From Branchinecta lynchi (taxonomy: Eukaryota > Arthropoda > Branchiopoda > Anostraca > Branchinectidae): a stretch of DNA of 64,000 nucleotides. Position 1 is the first letter of the stretch. Each line of letters starts with the position of its first letter. The notes beneath the pieces were generated by a model. The model did not search any database and had not been told where the DNA came from. It saw only the letters and a list, made by a program, of their open reading frames with translations. Position numbers and translations under genes: made by a program. The DNA is taken from positions 4,048,715 to 4,112,714 of the forward strand of contig JAKZAP010000008.1 of NCBI GenBank assembly GCA_023053575.1. The letters run 5' to 3'. Shown in pieces: positions 56,480-64,000 of this stretch.

Positions 56480-57330
56480 AACTATAACCGTCCTTAAGGC
56501 ACACAAGGCACGATAACGGATTTTTCTTTAAATTTGCAAGCCTTTAATACTCTACAACCAATCCGAAATTTAGCAATACTAGTGGGGCACTTCTTCTAGT
56601 TCTAATCATAGCCTACGCAGTAAAGCTTCACACATATGCAGGTTTCGGTAAACTGGGAGAGGCTGAGTAGGTGTCCAATACCAATCGGCGCGCCAGAAAG
56701 AATGCGAAGATGTCAAGCTAGAATATTCGATTAATCTCGTCTACGGTAACTGTGTAGAACCCGTCCCGGAAGCTACTGCGTGCATCTCGAGGAAAAAGCT
56801 GTCCCTAGCAGAGGCGTTACTAGCCAAAATGTTTGGGGGGTGGGGGCAGGCATTTACCGACTAGCTGGTAACTTTTTACTGACTTTTTTTTTCAGAAAAA
56901 CGACTGTTTTCAACAATATAAATTACATTTTTGAAAAAAAAATCGACTGATTTTCAGAAAAAACGACTATTTCGACGAAAAATCGACGAATTTTCAGGAA
57001 AAACGACTGTTTTCATGAAAAAAAATCAACTGTTTTGGTAAAAAAAAAATCGCGGCGCTTCGCACCGACTCGGTTATTTTTTACCGACAGATTTGGGGGG
57101 GGGGGGCGCGCCCCCCCCCCCAGTCGTGATGCCCCTGGTCCCTAGATCATATCTGGGATAGCAAGGACCAGTAAAAGATACACGAGGACATGTGACTGCT
57201 GACGCTTTAAGTTAGTATGTATAGTATTTATGTTCATACCGTTACGAAATTACATCCTATCATAGCGAAAACTAAAAGGGAAATAAATTCAGATTATCCG
57301 ACATTCTCGCATTTAACCCATGCCATCCGC
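56480..57330. other. Intron sequence with AAAACGACTGTTTTCA-type tandem repeats and a GC palindrome
   Basis: 56880-57060 holds about six loose tandem units of TTTTCAGAAAAAACGACTG. It ends at a G-run, CGCG, C-run palindrome at 57095-57121. The flanking phrases AGGCGTTACTAGCC and AGTCGTGATGCCCCTGG suggest an inverted-repeat element end. No gene. Confidence 0.55.
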
Positions 57331-57349
57331 CTCCACATGTAATGCATAA

Positions 57350-57500
57350 TGCAAAGTAATGCATATCACAAGATTTCCGGGATACCCCCCCCCTCCCCCC
57401 GCCACAGTGTACAGATCCAATACGGCCCTTTTAATGGAATATCTAGGACGAGTCCTCTTGTTAAAGTTCAATTGGCGGATCAAACAATCATGATGCCACA
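57350..57500 (+). repeat. F2 module fragment
   Basis: CACAAGATTTCCGGGATACC, a C-tract and GGAATATCTAGGACGAGTCC match one F2 module; termini are absent. Confidence 0.5.
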
Positions 57501-58140
57501 TTACCACACCCTAGAATACAATGTTACATCAGAAATCAGCAGATTCCTCGACAACTTATTTTGGCTAATACATCGTTACGCAGTTTTTGCGTGCTGCCAT
57601 ACTCCGATTTACTAGCGTCGAGAAATATAAGCGGAGTTTCTTTTTTCTTATCTATTCGTTGTTATTATATGCTCCGGATTATTTATATCGTTGACAAATA
57701 TTCATATAACGGTGGTAACTGAGAATTCCTTGTAAGCTCTGGAATCAGCTGCAGGTAGGACGGTTATATTTGTACATTTTTGGCAGTGTTGTAACTGTTG
57801 AAACTTTACTTCCAGAAAACAAAACTTTTCTTCGGTACTACAAACAACAGAAAGTTTCATCAGATAACACTAGAGCAATCTGCCAGGCACAGAAATGGTT
57901 TATTTTTAGCAGCTATTGCACTCTTGTCACTCAGCTCTACAAAAAGATTGATTTTCGTACATGGCCGGGAGTTTTTGAATTTCCGTGCCTTGCAATACCA
58001 TGCTCTGAAATCGTCTCCGCCGATACGCCGAAGAGTCAATGACAAGCGATAACAAGAAAACGGCTTATTTTTCAAGCGCTCTCTAGTGGAAGTCAGAAAT
58101 GTATGTGCGTGAAGCATGTTATAAAAACTAAAGCATAGTT
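57501..58140. other. Intron sequence, nothing recognised
   Basis: No repeat family or coding exon recognised. Three overlapping frames of 84-90 codons (57770-58117) carry no motif. Confidence 0.4.
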
Positions 58141-58604
58141 AGTGCCCATTGTGCTTTAAGTTTCATCAGTCAGATCGCTCGTTCGAGATCGATCAGCGGA
58201 CTGACCAACAGATAGACCGACGTTAAAGCGACCGGTTTAGTAAAGAAAATAGGTTTTTGGTTTAAAGAGTTGTAATAGTGGCTGCGATGGAAGGGGTGCC
58301 CTATGCCGGAAGGGCACCCTGAGATATCGATGTGCCTTTTTTTTGTTTTTATTTTTTTTGTGGTTTGCCCTATTTTTCGTTATTCGACTACAGTTTGACT
58401 GCTCAAAAGGTAAATTAAATTAAAGTTAAATTTGAGTAAAGCGAAAAGAAAGTAATGAGCCACCGTCATTGAGATGAGTGGAGGTGAATGAGATGAGCCA
58501 CCGTCATTGAGATGACTGGAGGTGTGTTTAATACTAGCAGATTTGAATTATAGGTATTTTTTTAATTTGAAAATTAAGTTTTAGTTTTTTAGTTAGTTTT
58601 AGTT

Positions 58605-58696
58605 AGGCTCAAGCCGCTCAAGCTGGAAAATGAACTTCATATGAATGAAGCTGAATTGAAATGAAGTTCATTTTCCAGCTTGAGCGGCTTGAGCCT
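58605..58696. repeat. Perfect palindrome, 36-bp arms and 20-bp loop
   Basis: Arms 58605-58640 and 58661-58696 are exact reverse complements (AGGCTCAAGCCGCTCAAGCT... and ...GCGGCTTGAGCCT). The right arm runs into the first two bases of the CTGAAGA core at 58695. Confidence 0.92.
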
Positions 58697-58760
58697 GAAG
58701 AGGACCCTTGCCAAGAAGGGCCGAAATATAGATCTAATAAAATGTAGCTGACTTATCCGT
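58692..58760 (+). ncRNA. Hammerhead-ribozyme-like motif in Penelope-type repeat
   Basis: GAGC, CTGAAGA (58695-58701), stem II GGACCCTTGCCAAGAAGGGC, GAAA (58723-58726), then AAAATGTAGCTGACTTATCC. AGC before the core can pair with GCT after GTA, giving a 3-bp stem I. Helix III is poorly paired, so activity is uncertain. Confidence 0.45.
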
Positions 58761-59361
58761 TTTGCTCCGTCAAATATGATTCGCAGTCAGCTTGGGCTGA
58801 AGGAATATTTGGGATTTATTAAGGTTGTAAAGATAGGATGGAAGTGTAAAGATTAGAAAGAATGGAAGGAAAAAAAATAAGAAATAAAATATTCTCTGAG
58901 CCCAAGCTGACTTTGAAACATTGTTTGAATAAGAAATAAAGAAAATAAACGTAGAGATAGAGGAAAGTGTAGGTGACGCTAAATAGATAGGCCGGTCATG
59001 CGTGATCACATTTTAAAAATTTAAGATTGATAAGACCGTTGGCGTCACCGAGGGTAAGTGGAAGCGTAGTCACCTGGCCAATTCATACTGGACAGGAACA
59101 ACAGAAAAGATACTACGCGGCATAATAAATAATTTAAAAAAGAAAAAAAAAGCGACCGGTAAACGACACTTGAGCCGAAGGCTGGGCGTGCCATTAAATC
59201 CCTCATGCAGTCATTTCTATCATGTCAACTTTCTATTTTTTTTTCCGATTCTCAGAAAAATTATTGCGGAATTGTCTGTTGAAACTGCGCATCCTTGTGT
59301 TGTCTGTTATGAAACTTTTCACAGTATACAGCTCAGGTTATGATACACCAGTTAATGTAAA

Positions 59362-59569
59362 AGGACCTGTCTTACCTATAATACTAATGCAACCTACTTC
59401 CGTAATCAGAAAAACAGGTTATGTAAATTTTTCCGGGTTTTCACTATATGACAACGGGTCTCAGAAAAGGCTTAAAACAGCCAACACCGTGGGTTTTTGT
59501 TGAAAGCACAACCTAGTTTTAAAGTATTTAAATGTTTTAAAATACTGTGTAAATAGTGCGAGGGGCCCT
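59362..59569. mobile_element. piggyBac-type miniature element, shorter relative
   Basis: Starts AGGACCTGTCTTACCTATAA and ends GGGGCCCT followed by TTAA. The interior (CAACGGGTCTCAGAAAAGGC) matches 53340-53711 with an internal deletion. The left target site reads TAAA, so one side has changed. Confidence 0.7.
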
Positions 59570-59701
59570 TTAACAATTTTAATAATGCTGGTAGACATGC
59601 GCCGCCTGTCAAAGAGATGCCTTTCTTCCTGTGACACCCTTAGACAATTACAGAAATTCCAGGAGGAAACCTTGCAAGTCCCGCTTTGCCTTTTCTCTTA
59701 C

Positions 59702-59940
59702 CTCTCTTTACCTTCTCCTGCAACAACCATCCGCTGACTATCTGGAGACCATGCGATGTCTTTGATTGGGCCAAAGAAAGGTTGATATTCGGCTTTCAAA
59801 ATGTGCTCCTTGTTGACGGTATCCCATATCCTCACTTTTCCTGTCTGGTCTCCGGAGGCAATGTAAAAACCACTTGGCGAATACTTGGCGACGTTGACAT
59901 TTACCGAGTGTTCGGTGTACTGGTCAGCAATTGCAGGATT
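59702..59940 (-). CDS. WDR1: WDR1 exon B (blades 1-2)
   Basis: Encodes residues 42-120 and two bases of 121. It begins [11 protein letters not shown], carries a first WD repeat ([12 protein letters not shown]...GKVRIWD) and the start of a second ([12 protein letters not shown]), and ends VVAGEGKE. The acceptor is TTTGTGAAG|AAT and the donor AG|GTAAGA (phase 2). The sequence [19 protein letters not shown] is very close to the family consensus. An F2 repeat copy begins at 59981, leaving about 40 bases of unique intron before this exon. The upstream intron to exon A is 3014 bp and the downstream one 6504 bp. Confidence 0.95.
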
Positions 59941-59980
59941 CTTCACAAATATAACAATATTAATAATAATAGGCTAATTT

Positions 59981-61789
59981 ACAAGAGCTACGAGCTCATA
60001 CTTGTTACGAGTAGGTGATGCAAGAAAGTAGATGAGAATGTCACAAAATACCACCTTCAACCTCTCTAGGTTCGGACCAAGAAATAGGATATCTAGCTGT
60101 CTTGCATATCTAGGTCATCAGATCTTATCACCCATAAAGTTTCACTCGAATCGGACCACCTGTTCGCAACCTAGGGAAGTCAGTAATTTCCGGATTCCCA
60201 TTCCCTTAGCTCACTCAAAAACGGTCGGATCCAGGAACGGAAGTTTTCTTAGGGCATCATGTCGGGTCCTGAAGTCTATTTGGTTGGGTCAGGGATATGC
60301 CCGCCAAGTCTTATCGTCCTTGGGACATCTGGAGTTGTCATAACTCGCGATCACTGGAATTCCAGGAAACCTCCTCCAACTTCCCCCAAAGAGCCCCGGT
60401 AAGATCTGGTTCTGTCAAGAACGTGTCTACAGGGCTTATGCTTCTTTTTCCTACCTAATTCTATCCCCGATCCTCGACTCTAAGCGTTTCGCGAGATTTC
60501 CGGTGGCCCCCTCCAACTCCCCCCACAAGTATCGGATCCGGTAAGGACTTCGCGTGGAACATCTGAGACGATTGCTCTTTCATTTAGTTTCATTTAAACC
60601 CGATCACCCGTTCAAAAGTTAGGCATGCCACTAGATTCTGGATTCCCCATCCCTCCACGCCCCCCACGATGGTAGGATCGGGGAAACAACTATTCTCAAG
60701 GCAGTCTGTTCGAGTCCCTGATATGATAATTTCACCGTCCTAGTACCAAACCCGCGAAATCACCGAATTCCCCCCCCCCCCCAACTCCCCCACAGTGCCT
60801 GAATCCGGCCCGGTTATGTCAACAATGTCTCTAAGACTTGAGCAAGTTCTTCCCACCAAGTTTCGTCCCAATCCCTCCACTCTAAGCGTTTCCCAAGATT
60901 TCCGGTTTTCCCCTCCAGCTCCCCCCCCCCAAAGTCACCGGATCTGGTCCGGATTTTAAGTGGGTCGTCTGAGGCACAAGGTCTCTCCAAATATCCAATT
61001 TCATTGCTATCCGACCACCCGTTCGAAAGTTATAAATACCTCAAGATTCCGGATTCCCCCTCCCTCCACTCCCCCCACGATGCTCGGATCGGGGCAGTGA
61101 CTATTTCCAGCTTAATCATTAAAGCTCCGTGGTATGCCTGCCAAGTTTCATTGTCCTAGCACATCCGGAAGTACAACTAGCGGGATCACCGGAATCCCCT
61201 GTGGATTTTAAGTGGGTCGTCTGAGGCACAAGGTCTCTCCAAATATCCAATTTCATTGCTATCCGACCACCCGTTCGAAAGTTATAAATACCTCAAGATT
61301 CCGGATTCCCCCTCCCTCCACTCCCCCCCACCGTGCCCGAATCTAGTCCGGTTATTTCAACAATGTATCTAGGACTTGTGTTTGTTCTAACCACCAAGTT
61401 TCATCCCGATCCCTCTACTCTAAGGGTTTTCCAAGATTTCCGGTCCCCCCTCCTCCAGCTCCCCCCAAAGTCACCGGATCCGGTCCGTATTTTAATCGGG
61501 TCGTCTGAAACATGGGGTCTCTCCAAATATCAAGTTTCATTAAGATCCGATCACCCGTTCAAAAGTTATAAATACCAGATTCCCCCTCCCTCCACTCCCC
61601 CACGATGATCGGTGAAGTGACTATTTCCAACTTGAATCTTTTGGGGTCCTTGATATGCCTGCCAAGTCTCATCGTCCTAGCTTATGTGGAAGTGCCCAAA
61701 CTAGCAAAACCTGGACAGACCGACAGACCGACGGACGGACAGAAATTGCGATCGCTATATGGCACTTGGCCGAAGGGCAAGAGCCATAA
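59981..61789 (+). mobile_element. F2 repeat copy j
   Basis: Left end ACAAGAGCTACGAGCTC; right end ATATGGCACTTGGCCGAAGG then CAAGAGCCATAATAATAA. A ~110-base block (TTTTAAGTGGGTCGTCTGAG ... CCCCCTCCCTCCACTCCCC) is repeated at 60953 and 61205. The right end is close to that of copy a. It starts 41 bases from exon B. Confidence 0.75.
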
Positions 61790-61795
61790 TAATAA

Positions 61796-61945
61796 TGCAA
61801 AGCAAGAGAAAAGGCTTTCGCCTCTAAATAAATCTGAGTAGTCGAACTGATCAGAGTTAAAAATCCCATCAACAATGCACTTGAAACTATTGATTGATTC
61901 AGCATTAACCGCATCTTCGGTAAGGCTGTTCCAAGGATCAAGAAT
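61796..61945 (-). pseudogene. Non-LTR retrotransposon C-terminal fragment 2
   Basis: Minus strand reads DPWNSLTEDAVNAESINSFK and then LFRGESLFSCFALL, nearly the same as the fragment at 25740-25930. It is cut on its upstream side by the element at 61946. Confidence 0.7.
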
Positions 61946-62163
61946 CTCTCGTCGTTCCCCGAGGACTCCACTTGAGGAGTCCCCGCGTTTTTGTTTGTCC
62001 CGGGGACTCACTCCCCGTATTCTCGCGAGTCCCCACGGACGGGGAATACTCCGATTATCATCGCCATCATCAAAAAGGACTCCCTTTCAGATTCAGAGGG
62101 GAATCAATTTTTGGTGGTGTTTGGTCCCTTTGATTCCCCGAGGAGTCCTCGGGGAACGGCGAG
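61946..62163. mobile_element. Inverted-repeat miniature element (~218 bp)
   Basis: Left end CTCTCGTCGTTCCCCGAGGA and right end TCCTCGGGGAACGGCGAG form inverted repeats of ~22 bases. Further GGGGACTC/GAGTCCCC motifs lie inside. It interrupts the LINE fragment at 61796. Confidence 0.65.
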
Positions 62164-62496
62164 AATACGCCTTTAGTCTCCTTCCTCTGATCTGAGCAAC
62201 TTTTTACTCACGATTCGCTACTAACATCTGCCCCAGTCTGAAGCAGGATACTAAAGGGCTGAGAGAAGCTGCTACAGGGCATTCAATAAAAAAAATTCTG
62301 AGAGGAAAATCAAGGAATGAAGAGTAACTAGCAACAGAGTAGGACTAGCACACTTCCGCGACGTCTTTATCAGTTTTCCAGGAAGGTTCTTTCAGCCTCA
62401 TATTATCTCAGGAAGACTGGCATATGTGCTTTCTGTCACACGGACTTGACTCCTATTGACTGCTATTCCAATTTGATTAGTTGCAACAAAATGGTA

Positions 62497-62645
62497 CACT
62501 ATAAAAAAAACCTTGCAGTATTTGCTACTGGGATTAATCTTGTCTCTGCTGAGATAAGATTATCTCTGATTCGGATCAATCTTTAATCTCAGTAGCAAAT
62601 ACTGCAGTTAACTTTAATTTTTACTCAGAGAAACTTTTTACAGTG
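62497..62645. mobile_element. Tc1/mariner-type miniature element, 149 bp, TA duplication
   Basis: Ends CACTATAAAAA and TTTTTACAGTG between TA dinucleotides (62495-62496 and 62646-62647). An internal inverted repeat, GCAGTATTTGCTACTGGGAT and its near complement at 62588-62607, makes almost the whole element a hairpin. Confidence 0.75.
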
Positions 62646-62954
62646 TAGTTGGTGGGCTGTCCGGATTTCTGAGGCCCCTTTCAAACGACCGTCTAAAGCA
62701 AGACTTTTTTATCTATTGCAATTACTACATTATTGAAAGCTCAGGCCTCAGTGTATTCTTTTCTTTTCTTTGTCTGTACTGCGCTATTTTCCTCTTCTCA
62801 AGTGTGCAAAAAAAATTTAATCATCATCATCCCAAGTCAAACCTTCCAATAGATGATGCCCTCGTTTGATTAGGAGTCTCAACACCTCCCAAATGGAGAT
62901 GTGTCTTTCTAATCCCTCTAAATGATGCTACAGTAATCAAACAAAGAAACTCAC

Positions 62955-63076
62955 CTCAATATTCCTAATGTATACTGAGTTTCCATGGGCGTAAACAAAG
63001 TTCTTCCCTTTAGGATCACCACCGAGAACAATCGGTTGTCCTCTTGTTGTCTTTGGCAGGGTTGCAAAAAGGGATT
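62955..63076 (-). CDS. WDR1: WDR1 exon A (first visible, near N-terminus)
   Basis: Encodes visible residues 1-41. It opens with two bases completing a codon begun in an upstream exon, then reads SLFATLPKTTRGQP and the family hallmark LGGDPKGKNFVY, ending YIRNIE. The acceptor is a pyrimidine tract ending TTTTTGCAG; the donor is GAG|GTGAGT, phase 0. Family proteins have only about five residues before this point, so the upstream exon should hold the 5' UTR, the ATG and about four codons. It lies beyond 63077, probably outside the window. This segment forms the closing strands of the N-terminal propeller. Confidence 0.93.
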
Positions 63077-63139
63077 CTGCAAAAAGAAAGTACGAAACAT
63101 AAAAGCATGTCACATCCAGGGCCGGGGAGTCACAACTAG

Positions 63140-63290
63140 GGGGAAACATTTTTTTTTCATTGCAGGTTTAATTTCCTTCCCCGGAGTTGACCCTGACGAT
63201 TGACCGCCTGACGAGGACCCTTACCCAAGAAGGGCCGAAATATCGCTGCCAAAGCATCGTAGCTGACATGTCCGTTTTATGCATTATTTG
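63140..63290 (+). repeat. Penelope-type repeat with hammerhead-like core, near exon A
   Basis: TTTCCTTCCCCGGAGTTGAC, TGACGATTGACCGC, CTGACGA (63208-63214), stem II GGACCC...AAGAAGGGCC, GAAA (63237-63240), then CATCGTAGCTGACATGTCCG. The upstream phrase is shared with the copy at 39270. It lies 64 bases upstream of the exon A acceptor, in the opposite orientation to the gene. Confidence 0.6.
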
Positions 63291-63307
63291 AATATATTTC
63301 GGCCCTG

Positions 63308-64000
63308 TTGGCCCAGTGCCCTGTAGCGGTCGCAATTTCTGTCCGTCCGTCCACCAGTCGGTCGGCCCGGGTTTTGCTAATTTGCGCACTTCCAGACAGG
63401 TTAGGAGGATGAAACTTGGCAGCCCATATCAGGGATTCCAAAAGATTAAGTTGGAAATAATAACTTCCCGGACTCGAGCATCGTGGGGGAGTGGAGGGAG
63501 GGGGAATCGTGAATCTTGAGGTATTTATAACTTAACGGGTGATAGGATCTTAATGAAACTTGATAATTCGAAAGACCCTGTGTCTCAGATCACCCACTTC
63601 AAATCCGAACCGGATCCGGAGACTTTGGGGGAAGCTGGGGGGGGGGGGGGACCGGAAATCTTCGTAAACGCTTGGAGCGGAGGGATCGGATGCAACTTGG
63701 TGGGAAGAACAAGCACAAGTCCTAGATACATCGTTAAGATAATCGGACCTGATTCGGGCACTACGGGGAAGTCGGAAGGGGGGGGGGGGGCTTGGGTGAT
63801 CCCGCGAGTTCGGTACTTCCTGATGTGCTAGGACGATGAAACTTGGAAGGCGTATCAGGGACCCAAACATGCTGACTTGAGAATAGTAGTTCTCCCGATT
63901 CAACCATCATGTGCGGGGGTGGGGGATAGGAAGCCCGGAATCTAGTGGCCTGCATAACTTTTGGACGGGTGATCGGAAGCGAATGAAACTTGGCAAGTTG
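63308..64000 (-). mobile_element. F2 repeat copy k (reverse), runs off the window
   Basis: Begins with a decayed right end (TTGGCCCAGTGCCCTGTAGC), the TCTGTCCGTCCGTCCACC run, then reversed modules (GATGAAACTTGGCAG, TTAATGAAACTTGATAAT, GATGCAACTTGGTGGG) and G-tracts at 63638 and 63780. The left end is outside the window. Confidence 0.7.

Larger units (their letters stand above)
58237..59148 (+). mobile_element. Retroposon-like insertion with 12-bp target duplication
   Basis: AAAGCGACCGGT stands on both sides (58225-58236 and 59149-59160), and the right end of the insert is A-rich (TTTAAAAAAGAAAAAAA). The disrupted host is an F2-like right end (…GACCGACGTTAAAGCGACCG… and ACACTTGAGCCGAAGGCT). 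Inside are the perfect palindrome and hammerhead-like repeat at 58605-58760 and, at 58936-59115, a segment matching 11347-11520. No protein frame. Confidence 0.65.
17417..63076 (-). other. WDR1: AIP1/WDR1 homologue gene, 10 internal exons, both ends missing
   Basis: Span of the only host gene supported here. AIP1/WDR1 is a cytoplasmic actin-binding protein made of two seven-bladed WD40 beta-propellers. In the family it works with ADF/cofilin to speed disassembly of actin filaments. Ten exons read in order on the minus strand, every intron begins GT and ends AG, and phases agree at all nine joins, giving 1683 coding bases (about 561 residues; human protein about 606). No frameshift or in-frame stop was seen, so the gene looks functional. 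Introns are 3.0, 6.5, 5.9, 3.6, 6.9, 9.4, 3.3, 2.3 and 3.1 kb and are filled with transposons. The start codon exon and the last exon are not in the supported set. Family assignment is from recalled protein similarity, not a search. Confidence 0.93.

Overview
The window is animal (metazoan) nuclear DNA, most likely from a marine-type invertebrate with a transposon-rich genome. This is judged from a spliced conserved housekeeping gene with GT-AG introns of 2 to 9 kb, and from the mixture of non-LTR retrotransposons, Penelope-type repeats, hAT, piggyBac-type, Harbinger-type and mariner-type miniature elements. I cannot name the species from sequence alone.

One host gene is supported: a minus-strand homologue of the WD-repeat actin regulator AIP1/WDR1. 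Ten consecutive coding exons (called A to J, from right to left) lie between 63076 and 17417. All have consensus splice sites and compatible phases, and together encode about 561 residues of a protein that is about 606 residues in human. The first few codons (with promoter and 5' UTR) lie beyond the right edge. The last roughly 35-40 residues were not found, so the final intron is either more than 17 kb long or the last exon lies left of base 1. Several exons (D, E, H) sit in frames too short to stand out as long ORFs and were found by reading the reverse complement for WD-repeat motifs with splice sites.

Everything else is repeat. Two families dominate. Family F2 (about a dozen copies) starts with a short hairpin (ACAAGAGCTnnnAGCTC), ends with a second hairpin (GGCACTTG...CAAGTGCC) next to an A-tract, and is built of about 100-140 bp modules that each begin CAAGTTTCAT and carry C-tracts. 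One copy has expanded into a 281-bp tandem array. Family F1 starts near ACAAGACC, ends in the palindrome TTTTGGGATCCCAAAA, contains about 130-bp modules and shares a CAAGTTTCAT-type module with F2. F1 and F2 are nested in each other in both directions. A third family, probably the terminal repeat of a Penelope-like or related retroelement, carries a hammerhead-ribozyme-like core (CTGANGA, stem II, GAAA) in at least seven places.

Layout from left to right: 1-2590 array of diverged repeats; 2600-3650 and 11-15 kb non-LTR retrotransposon relics with F1/F2 copies between and inside them; 16.3-17.35 kb a miniature DNA transposon; 17.4-27 kb exons J, I, H and G with retrotransposon 3' ends and small inverted-repeat elements in the introns; 27-36 kb F2, F1 and a nested F1/F2; 36.1-43.3 kb exons F and E around a hAT-type element and F2; 45-47.1 kb a hAT derivative with a dimerization-domain relic, then exon D; 47-53.2 kb F2, Penelope-type repeats and exon C; 53.3-60 kb a piggyBac-type miniature element, a long F2 copy and exon B; 60-64 kb F2, small inverted-repeat elements, exon A and another F2 copy running off the edge. 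No tRNA, rRNA, CRISPR array or prokaryotic gene was seen.
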